From: Tribonema minus
Taxonomy: Eukaryota > Sar > Xanthophyceae > Tribonematales > Tribonemataceae
Assembly: GCA_017506865.1 (NCBI GenBank)
Contig: JAFCMP010000024.1
Location: forward strand, 248,001 to 312,000
Reading direction: 5' to 3'
DNA length: 64,000 bases
The notes under the pieces are model-generated. The model saw nothing but the letters and a program-made list of their open reading frames with translations. It searched no databases and was not told the origin of the DNA. Positions 1 to 10,400 of this stretch are shown one piece after another. How positions within the stretch are numbered: position 1 is the stretch's first letter; each line of letters begins with the position of its first letter. The translations under genes and the position numbers were made by a program.

Positions 1-355
1 TATTCTTTGAGACAAAACAAACAGCATACCGCACAGACATGCTGTTTGAGAGCTGTGGCTTTGCTTCGTGTGCAGTGGGACTAGACCCCAACTTGACTGG
101 TAACATCCAACTTCAACCTCAACCGTTCATCCACATTCACGTATCAGTTTACTGGTTTGGTGTGGCCTGCACGCAGCCACCATGATGAATGTCGTGAGAG
201 TGGGTTGATGTTAATCACACGCTAGCCTTCTGCAACACGCAAAGCGCGACGTCAGAGCTTGCAAGATGCGCCGACTCAGCCAGTCAGGGCGATTGCTGCA
301 GCTCACTCCTGCCATTGTACCGGCAGTGATTGAAGCGCTCCGTTACGCTTCAAAG

Positions 356-384
356 TTAGGGTTAGGGTTAGGGTTAGGGTTAGG
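356..384. repeat. interstitial telomere-like (TTAGGG)n tract
   Basis: About five head-to-tail copies of TTAGGG lie between non-repetitive sequence. The tract does not end the molecule, so it is interstitial. The same hexamer, in either orientation, recurs at several other places in the window. Confidence 0.9.
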
Positions 385-715
385 CGTCTCACAAGCAAAT
401 CCTCGCCACAGTAGTTTCTCATGCGTTCGCACTTTGCAGTGTGCGTTTAAAGCTGATTGAATGCCCTGCTGCCAATTTGCAAGTAGATGACCCGATGTGA
501 AATGCATTGAACGTTGAAATGCTTCAAGTTTATTCATCGAACAATGTCACCTGCGACGTTTCACTGCTCAGGCAGCCACGCCTCTACAATGAAAAACGCA
601 ACAGCTGACACATGGGATGGTGCAGGTGTAAAATTTCCAACATGCATCGCAGGGGTTCAAGATTTCACATTACATAGACTTCAACGACCTTTTACAATAC
701 AGTACAGATGCTCAC

Positions 716-1782
716 CTGTCTTTCACCAGCACGCTAGTGCCCGTAGAGGGACTCCCTGTTTGCACATCCCCCTTTCCGGACCCCAGGTTCCCCGGCCCCT
801 TCTTTCCAATGTCCGCCATCATGGCTGCCCGTGGTTTTAGTGCATGTAGCGCTGTGTCCGCACCTGTCGAAGAGCGTAGAAAACGGGTGAAGCGATGGCA
901 CATCAGCTTTGAAGTTTTGAGTGCGGAGCGCCCGTCATTTTGTCCCATGGGCTTTGCAGGTTTGCGTGCGGAGCGCCCATCATTTTGGCTCATGATCTTT
1001 CCAGTTTTGGACGCGAAGCGCCGAAGTATCATTTTGTCTCACTGCACCCAGGTCCTTCTTTCAGCAAGGTGGCCTGCTTTCCTATGTGGTCATGACATGC
1101 ACTAGCAAAACGTTGGGTGAAGTTCGGTAGAGGAACAAGACCAAGGAGTCGTGCCGGCAGTGAGATGACAGCTGCATACACTAATTAGAGCTCGACCCTA
1201 CAGTTCTGGAGCCTGAGATGGCAGAACACACTCTCACCTTTGCTGAGAACCCACACTCATCAGCGCTGCTGGTGCGAACAGTGTGGGCTGCCAGAAGTAG
1301 TCAAGGAGCGTGCCTGTGCAGCATCCTTACCATGTTAAAATGGATTATTTAGCCATCTCACACGCACGTCTCTGTACTTCAACTTGAGAGGACAGCACTG
1401 CTGCCTTGCTGCCAGTGATGCGAATGATGCAAAAGCCACAACAATCGCTGCTACATCAGTTAAGAAACACTGTCGACGGCCGCTGAGCGATCAAGAGCAC
1501 TCTGTTGCGACCTGCAAACTCGTCTCGGATTGTGTTGAAGATGTGTGAAGCTCATACCGTGGCAGGGCAGAGGGCTACTGCAGTGCTGTGTGCCTTAAAA
1601 TAGAGGTCTGGGATATTGCAGAACAGATTATCACACAGCACATTGCACGCACCTCGTCGTTGTTGCAATGGCCTGCTGTATGAGTGTCGCTGATGTGATG
1701 ATAGTTGCGGTGCAGCGAAGAACGACAGAGCCGTCGAGATGATGCACGCCAACAGCAGCGCCAGTCTCAATAACGTTTGCAT
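716..1782 (-). CDS. 5' exons of a plastid-targeted protein (partial, runs off the left edge)
   Basis: Two joinable exons on the minus strand. Exon 1 (1782-1653) starts with ATG and encodes a hydrophobic signal peptide of about 20 residues. It is followed by a Ser/Arg/His-rich stretch with the junction ALSFFAAPQ, which resembles the Phe-containing signal/transit junction of secondary-plastid preproteins. Exon 1 ends in phase 1 before GTGCGT. Exon 2 (824-716) follows a CTAAAAC branch-like site and a CAG acceptor, keeps the frame, and ends in phase 2 before GTGAGC. It encodes a Gly/Lys/Ser-rich arm ending GTSVLVKDR. No stop is reached, so later exons lie left of 716 or outside the window, and I could not find them in bases 1-715. 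The arm resembles the leader just before the core of ClpS-type adaptors, but the core is not visible. Treat the function as unknown. The targeting call is firmer than any identity. Confidence 0.5.
914..1040. repeat. three-unit minisatellite in an intron
   Basis: Three tandem, diverged units of about 45 bp share the core GCGGAGCGCCC-TCATTTTG. They lie inside the intron between the two exons of the plastid-leader gene. Confidence 0.7.
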
Positions 1783-2570
1783 GCTCGCCTTTCCGGTCGC
1801 TGCGTGTCTAGACGTCTGGAGGAGTCTCTCTTGTCGTGTGTTCTCCTGCTACTTAGACGTGATGCCACGTGGCCAGAAGTTGACCCCCCCCGTTTACCCC
1901 CCCCGACAGCAGGCAGCAGGGCAGCGACTCAGCGCCAAGCGTCAACAAGCGGCTCTATCTCTGCCTGCCACTACAGCCGAAAATTTTCTGGATGCATGGC
2001 AAAACAAAAAACCAAGCCAAAGCACAACGCGAGTTAGTTGATGGTGCTCCATTTCAGGAGCGCAGCAGCGCACATGCACAAGAACAACGGAGCACAACAA
2101 CAAAATCATGCTTTGAAAAAAAAGTCACACTCCGTGCACCATTATCACTGGACAAATCACCCCTACAAGAAGTGCGTCGCGTCGCTCCATGTATCGTTGC
2201 CACTGGACAAACACCCCCCCCCCGCAAGAAGTGCGTCGAATCAGCCCAACCCAACCCCCCGCGCGTGCGGCACGCGGGCCGTCTGCCGCAGTAGCAGCAG
2301 GGTTGTTTTTCTATCACGGCGCGCAGCAGTGCGCCGTGCGGCGGCCAGCACATTGAGAAAGATAAGATACGAGACCTCCAGGGATGCTTGTACAAAGGGG
2401 CGGCGGCACGACCGACAACACGTGCATGACATGGAACCGCAGCACGCAGGCGCTCAAGGCGCTGGCTGCAACACCGCGAATGAGAAGGTGCGCATGATTT
2501 TGGACAACACGCCGAGGCGGTGGCAGCGCTCATATACCGCAGCTGCCAAGGCTATATCACGCGAGAGCTG
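1783..2570. other. intergenic, no supported gene
   Basis: This lies between the start of the leftmost gene and the 3' end of the Gln/His-rich gene. It holds short C-tracts (near 1886-1904 and 2215-2223). Open frames here are short, overlap on both strands, and show no recognisable domain. Confidence 0.5.
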
Positions 2571-3886
2571 CTACATGTCGCAGCTGCCGGTGGACATCCT
2601 CGACGACCGCGAGCTCAGCGGGGACTGCTGCGGCTGCGCCTGCGGCATCGCTGCCGCCGCGGACGCCGCCTGCCGCTGCTGCTGCTGCTGCTGCTGCTGC
2701 TGCGCGTGGTGGTGGTGCTGCTGCTGCGGCAGCTGGCCGTGCTGCACGGTCGCGACGGGCGCGCTGAGGTGCAGCCGCAGCATCTGGTCGTTGATGTTAT
2801 CGTGCCACTGATAGTCCGCTGCGCAGCGCGGCGGGATCGGCACGGAGGGAGTGCGCGTGAGTCACCGCTCTCGCAAAGCCAGGGGGGTGCCACAAAGGGC
2901 AGCCAGCAGCTGTTGGCTCTGCGTCAATGCACATTACTTCAGCAGTGCCAGGATGCATGACATGCTGAAAATGACAAAGCTCATTTGACGGGACAGCCAG
3001 TCAGTGGCCCATTGTTGAATCCACGAGTAGCAGAGCATAATCTCAAAGGTTTGACAGCGTGTTCGGCGATTGTGGCACCGCGACACATGTGGCGACTGGC
3101 TTGCCGACGTCACTGAGGATGCTCTGCCGCACAATGCAAATTTAATACATTGGTGGGTGATTGTGGCGCCACCATGCAGAATGGTGCCACACGCATTAGG
3201 GTTTGCATGGACCAAGGATGGACAACAGGCAACCCACTGCTAGCACACTAGCACTGCTTTGCAAGCACGACGACAAACAAATCAGACAACACGTTTGGGC
3301 ATGAGATGAAATCGCATGAGCCTCCACTCCAGTGATGTACTTCAAAGTAGACCTGATGGAGTGGTAGAATGCTACTTCTTGTCGCAACTTCCAGAGAGCT
3401 GACCATCAGTAAAACAGCAGGGCGCGGCATGAAGCATTATCACCGGCGTACTGCAAGCAGCGGCCAGTGGGCATCGCAAAAGACCTGGCAGTTGGCGATG
3501 CTGAAGTGTGACTGCATGTAGTAGGAAGAAGCTGCAATGTGCATAAGGAAAAGAGATCGCTGCTGAGAAAAAACTCACCAGTGTTTCTGCCCTGCATTTG
3601 CTGCGCCCTCCACTCCCGTGCAGCCAGTGCACACAGCCTGGCCTCCGCTGAGTTTGGTGCGATGGCATTCCTCCGCCTCGCTACATAAGGTCCTCCGGAC
3701 GAAACATTAGGCGGCGGCCTCACCATAGGTGTGGCCTTCTGGTTTTCGCGACCTCTGTGCTCGCCTTCGCTGTTGGTTGCCTGCGATGGCAACGGTGGGT
3801 GCACAGCCGGTCTGAAACCGACACCACGACGAGCGCAGATGCGAGGAAAGGGAGGCCAGTCCTCAATGTTCGGAGAGATCGGAGTA
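2571..3886 (-). CDS. unrecognised spliced gene with a Gln/His-rich C-terminus (5' end not found)
   Basis: Two exons join in phase on the minus strand. The upstream exon (3886-3579) follows a strong acceptor (eight T, then GCAG) and stays open for 102 codons, encoding a Pro/Arg-rich stretch that includes ARRRNAIAPNSAEARL. It ends in phase 1 before GTGAGT. The last exon (2818-2571) follows CTGCGCAG and continues in frame with DYQWHDNINDQMLRLHL. It then has His and Gln runs encoded by a CTG/CAG microsatellite, and stops at 2571. The entry phase of the upstream exon shows that at least one more 5' exon exists. A candidate ends at about 4107 before GTGAGC, but its frame is not secure. I do not recognise the family. 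The low-complexity tail suggests a regulatory or scaffold protein, but that is only inference. The open exon and matching phases make it a likely gene. Confidence 0.45.
2675..2703. repeat. CTG/CAG trinucleotide tract
   Basis: About nine CTG triplets in a row on the plus strand. On the minus strand they encode the poly-Gln run of the unrecognised gene, so the length may vary between individuals. Confidence 0.85.
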
Positions 3887-4924
3887 CTGCAAAAAAAAGT
3901 TCCACACACGACGCCAGAACAGACTGCAGCGGAAGCCCAACCTTCTGGCAGGGCCCGACAGGCCAAAAAACATCCGTTCAAAACATTGCGAGCTAAAGCA
4001 AACAAGAAGGCAGCATGGAGAGCATCAATCCACTCAGGAGAGCATCAATCCACTCAACATCAACTGTGGTGGTTTCCTTTTTTTGAAAATGCGCTCACCT
4101 TGCCTCTGCTGGTGGCTGCCGTCGCTGGTGCTGTGCCCTTCTCCGAATCCGAGGACGCTACCAAGCTCCGGCACACTACCTGGGCCAGGAATAAGCGATC
4201 AGCTCACTACTACGCAGGTGTGTGTTTACTCGCTTGATGGACTCTCTTACTCGCTGTGACTCGAAGTGGCACCTGCTGCAGAATCGGTATTACAGAGCAC
4301 CCAGCAAACAACCAGGACACGCTAAAGATTGCAAGCAGCAGCAACAGCGCACCGCTTCCGCATCCGATTCAACCAAATACATCGATCTAGGTGAGTTCGC
4401 ACAAAAAGTCAAATCTCGTCCCCTTGCTGCTGCTCCGCATCTCTAGACCGGGCCGCGGCCGGATATCCACCGCAGTGTAGTACGTTGTGGTTCACTTCAC
4501 CTATCTGATGATGATGCCGCTATTGAATGGGGCGTCGTGGGGCATCACAGATCAGCACGGTGATTTGATGTCGTACTTCAACTAGAAAGTTAATCCGGAT
4601 ATCACGTGCGCCCAGGCCCTCGGCGGCCGCCTCGTGGCGCGTTTCGTGAACCTTGCTGCGTCGTGAATCACGCGCCCGCGTTCAGAATACACAAGCCCCG
4701 TGTGGATTGTTTAAACTGTCAATATCCGTTCAGGGGGTTCGGTTTTCGCGCAGGGCCTTGTCCGACAAGCCTCGCCCTCCCTTCTACGGCCTGCCTGCCT
4801 CTGTCTTCTTGAGTAAAAGAGTCAAGTCCTTATTTCACGTGCTTGTTGACGGTCAATTCATGCGACTTCGGAGTTTAGCCACCCAGCTCGGGCTGCCGCT
4901 GATGCTGCTGCTGTTGCTGTTGCC
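3887..4924. other. upstream exon zone and intergenic
   Basis: This probably holds the missing 5' exon(s) of the minus-strand Gln/His-rich gene (a GTGAGC donor at about 4107) and the promoter of the small membrane protein at 4925. I see no complete gene. A 20-bp direct duplication (AGAGCATCAATCCACTCA) occurs near 4018-4056. Confidence 0.4.
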
Positions 4925-6223
4925 ATGTCGATGTCGCAGGTGCAGCTACACAGAACAGAAGGGATGGAGTCGTATCAGGCAGTGCCGATCGTGGACCCCC
5001 AGAACGCAAAGCTGTCGTCGTCGCCGGAGAAGGACGAGTCCTCCACTGTGATCCCCGACCATGTCGTGGAGTTCATGATACTGCTCATGGCCGCGGCGAC
5101 CATTGCCATCATCATCGCTGCGCTGGAGGGGTGAGTACAGCACACGTTGCTACCAATTCGTTTCTTGTGCAGCGTTGATCGCCATATCGAGCTATGCTCG
5201 TGCTGGAAGTAGTCACTATGTTTGGTGCTCGACGCCGCAAATATGCTGTCGTGACTACTCTGGATATGATGGCACTGTTTGACTCGTGGCCAGTGACTGC
5301 AGCAGCGGCGACCACGGTTATTGGTGAAAGGCACTTGCGGCTGACCGCACCTTGTCACCTAGAGCTCTACAATCTTCTGAGACATTTTTCCATGCTGTCG
5401 TGAGCAAAGCACCATCTGTGTGTCTCAAAGAGCGTGTAATTGGATCCGGTGGTGCCGCAGATGTCTACGACGATCGCCACGCCTGTTGCCACGCCAGGTG
5501 CCGCGTGACAAGTAGGTCAGCTGCAGCAACAATGACCAAGTGCTGCAAGGTAGGGTTTGCACGCTTCGCCGCTATTTGCGACACTCATGCGTACGTCACG
5601 GAAAGCATGCTGGGCACGCATGCAACATGCAGCGCACAGCGACGGCAACTGCTGCCTCTACTTTTGACTGAGCCGAACTGGCATCTGCAGCAGGGCTCCG
5701 CAGCACCGCTCTTGGTGCGCGTGAAGGGTGCCGCTCATTCATTCGTCAGGCAATGCTTAAAGCACGGCGATACACATGTACATGTAGATTCCTTAAAGCA
5801 AGCTTAGATGCCATTCATCTGGGCTTTTCGCGCCCCCTGAGCGAGAATGAAACAAAAAGTGCATGGCACGCTGACTCGTTGTACTTTTTAACAGTTCGCG
5901 CTCAGGGCGCGAAAAAGCTCAGTTGTACTTGCTATCAATTCTCGCTCGGGGCCCGGAAAAGCCTAGATGGTGGACGTCCATGGACTTGCAACCAGAACCA
6001 GAACATGTATCTCTGTGAACACATTGAAAGTGTCTCAATGCGCATTGCCCATTGCCCAGTTGTACATGTCACCCCCCCCCCCCCCCCCCCCTTTGAGCGT
6101 GCTTTGTCGCACAACTCATTTTGCCCCCGCCCCCCCCCCCGCCGCTCCTTCGGCGTGTTCTCTTGCAGGTACCCCGTGATCGACTTTGGCAACAGCATGA
6201 ACAACAACAACAGCTGGCCGTAG
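4925..6223 (+). CDS. small single-pass membrane protein (86 residues), two exons
   Basis: Exon 1 (4925-5130) encodes a hydrophilic head, then a hydrophobic helix at about residues 47-68 (EFMILLMAAATIAIIIAAL), and ends in phase 2 at GG before GTGAGT. Exon 2 (6169-6223) follows CTCTTGCAG and restores the frame. It encodes YPVIDFGNSMNNNNSWP and a TAG stop. The internal Met at residue 14 is an alternative start. The protein has one predicted helix, no signal peptide and an Asn-rich tail. I do not recognise a family. The 1.04-kb intron holds an inverted dispersed repeat, a hairpin element and a 20-base C tract near the acceptor. The phase match and compositional contrast support a real gene, and membrane location is inferred from the helix. 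Confidence 0.5.
5280..5370 (-). repeat. dispersed repeat, copy A
   Basis: This stretch, from GACTCGTGGCCAGTGACTGC to CACCTAGAGCTC, is nearly the reverse complement of 8685-8775. The two copies lie in introns of neighbouring genes (the small membrane protein and RPF2). Confidence 0.8.
5780..5958. mobile_element. MITE-like hairpin element
   Basis: Two inverted arms face each other. One is near 5820-5848 (GGGCTTTTCGCGCCC, then TGAGCGAGAAT). The other is near 5897-5925 (CGCTCAGGGCGCGAAAAAGC). A short AT-richer middle separates them. A related single-arm copy, with the same flank (ACATGTAGATTCCTTA), lies at 15543-15620. No transposase is seen. A non-autonomous foldback or MITE remnant is inferred. 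Confidence 0.5.
6072..6091 (+). repeat. poly-C homopolymer
   Basis: Twenty C bases lie about 75 bp upstream of the exon-2 acceptor of the small membrane protein gene. A second C run lies at 6131-6140. Together they form an extreme C-only polypyrimidine region. Confidence 0.9.
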
Positions 6224-7413
6224 ACCCAGCCGGGGAGACATGTTTGATGGGGAGGAGACGGGAGAACATATGAACATATATATGTAGCGGAGAGTGTACC
6301 TTTGCAATGAGTCGAGATGTAACATGCGCCACACGCGTGCCCTCAGCGACCGCAGCCTCTGCCCCACCCAGTGCCGCAGACTGCACTGCAGTGCTACTTC
6401 AACCTTGAAGTCGATGGGCCCCACACGCACGCGTGCCGCGCGCACCATAGATATAACGACATGTATGGAACCGAGAGCTGTGTTTACGTGAGCGCGCCAC
6501 TGCACCGCCGTGGGAATGGAGCCTGTGTAATGTGTCAAGTGTGGTCAGTGCGTGTCGCACGGGGAGTGTGTACCCGAATGAGGGGGGTGAGGGGGAGTGA
6601 TAGAGGACAGGGGGGTGGGGGGGGGGATCGATGACCGGTCGGTGCAGGGTCCGCATCCAAGCGCTGCCGTGCGTGCAGTGGCACATCTTTCAATGCATTG
6701 TGGTGACGTGTCTGCACTGCGCTGTGTCGTGCTGCTGCCTTTCTGTTTTGTGGCGCTGTCGCGCAATGCGCACGTGCAGCTGCTACATGAGAGACGGTTT
6801 GGGTGAACAGTCTGCCACAGAGTTCCGCTAGTGTGCGTGCGACTGCTTTCAGCGCTGTTCATCGATGCTTGTTCATCGCACACCACAGAGATCAGGTGAA
6901 GAATGACATGCGTGCTGCCAGATCGAGTCTACGTACACCTCTATATGCGCGCTTCGCATGATGACACAGCGCCCAGCGACTGTGTTGAAGTTGAAGTGTC
7001 CAAGTTTGTGATCAGCACCAACGCTCAGCACCGCAAAGTGGTCGCCAGCCATTGGCAAAATGTGCGCAGCAGCAGCCCTGGCGGCTCCGGTTCTGTGTAC
7101 GCCCTGTAGCACCAATGCTCAGCAATTCACGAGGCAGCCTGGCGATCCATTGTGTGAGTGGGCGTCTGGCGGCACGACTCGGCCATACGGCATGTACGCA
7201 AAGGACTTGATTTCAAGAAGCATAGCCAGGGCACTGAGTTGCAGCAGTATGCAGCTGTGAGGTTGTTCACAAACGTGGCCAAGACATCGATACATAGGCC
7301 GCAGACACGCCATCCAACTGCAGCCATACAATTGCAAACAAGTCACTCACAACACAGCTCACGATACGCAGGGCCAAGGAGTACATTAACGCTATTGATC
7401 AGGGGCTGCTGCC
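6224..7413. other. intergenic between convergent genes
   Basis: This holds the 3' flanks of the small membrane protein gene (plus) and RPF2 (minus). There is a G-rich stretch at 6578-6628. No open frame shows a recognisable domain or splice-supported continuation. Confidence 0.5.
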
Positions 7414-10400
7414 TCAGGCCCCCTCTGCACCCCCTGCCGCCCCCTCTCCCGCCCCCTCCTCCCCCCTCTTCCGCTTTCCCCCCGAGCGCAGCGCCTTGAC
7501 TCTGCGCACGTTCATGCTGCTCAGATCCTGGCGGCCCAGGTGGATGCGACCCACGGTCTCGAACGTATTGCTGGTCACGTTCTTCACCTTCTTGGGCTTG
7601 AGCCTGCGGAGCGGACAAATTAGCGCATGTAGGGTATGTAAGGTCAGTATGTTGAGGTTCCGGTTCAAGTTGAAGTGAGAGATCAGGCGGGGAGGGTCGC
7701 AGTGGCCGGAGTGAGGATTTGAGGAGGCTTTGACATCCCGGTTATGATGCAGAACGGGGCCAACGACAACGTGGCTTATGCGGCGCGGGGTTAGTTTACA
7801 GCAATAGGGGGCTAGGGTTTGAAGTCAGTGATGAGGCTTCTTTCCGGTATTTGCCGCGCCGCTGGGCTTAGGGTTAGGATTAGAGAGAGGGTGCAGCTCG
7901 GGCGGCAGCGAGCCCTTGCAGCGCCGCAGAAGCGGGGCGCGCCGCAAGATGGACACATGTGCTGCAGCGTCACGCCCTGACTGGCTCTTGCGCGGGGGTG
8001 TCTCTGGCGCCCGCGTGGACTGTGCCTTGGGACAGGCAGCTGCACTCTCTTTCAGATACACCACGCTTCTCAAGAACTCAAGACTCGCTGTGCTTGTGCA
8101 TGGCGGATTTCCACAGGTGCTTCTGTAATGACAGTGACTCCACTTTGAAGTGCATGATTCATGTGATTTTTGATTTTGATGCTTCAAAGGTTCACCCAGT
8201 TGCACATGCACTCGTTAACTTTCATCGCATGTGAGTCGTGTCATGGCCACATGCTGGCCTGTGACACAGGCGATACTAATTCGTTCAAAAAACGCAAACT
8301 TCAAGAACGCAAACGCAGGCGCAACGCGGCTCGGGCTTGCACATGGAGGCCTTCCACAGGCGCTTCTTTTGGCAGCATGTCACTCTACGTAAGGACGTGA
8401 TCGGGGCACACGCATTTGTACAGGGACTCAGAGTGGGACTCACTGCTTGGGCTTGCGCGTGGCGACCTTCCACAGGTCCGTCGCCGCAAACTTGACGCGC
8501 CGCAGCACGAGGTCCGCGTGCGGCCCCATCCGCTCCAGCTGAATGTGCGGCACCTGTGGCAGCGATCAGCAGGTGGCAATGCATATGGTATGTATGTGTA
8601 TTATTTCAATGCATGTGGCAGCGCTCAGCAGGTGGCAACGCATGCAATATATAAAAATGAAAAATGAATAAAAAGATCGTTGAGCTCTAGGTGACAAGGG
8701 ATGGTTAGCAGCAAGTGCCTTCCACCAATAACCGTGGTCGCTGCTGCTGCAGTCATTGGCCACGAGTCAAACAGTGCCACCGTAACCACAGTAGGCAAAA
8801 AGACTTATGTGTGCAAGCTTTTAGCGTTCGAGGCATGGGTGTTCAGTATGGACAGGTCTCATATATGCATGTATGTATGCATGCATGTATGGTATGTACG
8901 TATGTAGCAGCAGCGCTCAGCAGGCACCGCATGTGGAAAGACTCTTCAGACTGCGCGAGTCGCAAGTCCTGTGTTATTCTGTCAGCGGGCACATGAGTGT
9001 GGTCGGTGACGCAGCGTGGCCGACGCAGCGCACAGGGAGCGTCATGTGAGCCATGCGTTGTCTGGAGGCACAGGAGGCCCTGTGAATATGCTGATGTTGT
9101 TGTGGCAGCGACTTCGCTGCCGCAGTGCATGCTGTTCCAACCCTAATCTCTCTCATTGAAAAACTAACCTTTACTGTTCTAGCATTAACATGAAGCCATC
9201 CGAGGTGCTCGCTGTGGTGAAGTGGCGAGAAAAGACGTGTCCAGCCTCCTTCACCTTCCGATCAACAGAGTGCTTGGTGTCTGAGCAGGCCTTGTGCGCA
9301 CGTTGAAACGGCACACGTATTGAAGTTCAGCATGTACATACATACATACACACCCAGCACGTGTGCTGCTCATACGCATACATTCACGCACGAATGCCTA
9401 CACGTGCATACGCGCCTCAGTGCTGCTGTGCTCGAACGCGATTATGTGCTCTCATATCGCAGCAGGATGGTACCGCTCGGCCCCCCCGGATGCAAATATT
9501 TCTGAAACATACGCATACATTTGTATACGCAACCCCCACATCCTGATGTTCTGCACGGTACTGTACATACCTTCGTGCCCTACACATACGTACATATGTA
9601 GCCCCCACAACTTCGAAGTACCTACAGGGCTTCTCGCCCCTCCAGCAACAATAAACAGAAGTACAAAGAAGAACATACCTTGGTGCCACTGCGCTTGAAT
9701 GCGATCAGGTAGTGGCGCAGCAGTATGGGCCCGCCCTCCACCGCTGTGACCACCATGACGTGATCGAGCCCAGCCAGGCTCACGCTATCAACGACGTCCC
9801 CTCTAAAGAAGTCTGCGCAAGTGACGTTGGCAGCACGGCGAAAGCGGTGTTGATACCAAGCACGTCTACGAACGCGCTTCACAGTCGCCGCACATGCGGC
9901 GCAGCGTTGTGACAGGAGTGCGGGATACAGCGGGCCAATTCGCATTTAAAAGTTCAAGTTGACGCTCCCTGGAAGAAGTTCTAAGCGCATTTCGCGTTGG
10001 CGGCGTGCGGAGCAGCAGCGCAGCCAGAGGAGTAGTGCCAGCAGGCGAATCGGAATCTGCATGGAACTGCACGCCCCGACTGCCCTACCTACTGTACCCA
10101 CGACGTTATTCGACAGGCAGCCAGCCCGGAATTGAGCTCAACGCACAGACTTGACGACGTACACATATGGGGACGTTATACATGCCTGCAGCGCCAAGGC
10201 GATCCACATTTTTCCACGCTGTTCGCAACGTCAAAGATTCAGAGCTGAGACGCGAGATGTGAAGGCGGTGGGGGTGGCCATGACTACACCACTGCGTACC
10301 ATAATACATACCAGCCCCACTGCGCAGCACGATTGAGCACTGCCACAGGCGCCAGAGGCTGCACTCCGGTCGTGCACAGCAGGCACTAGCTGAAGTAGAA

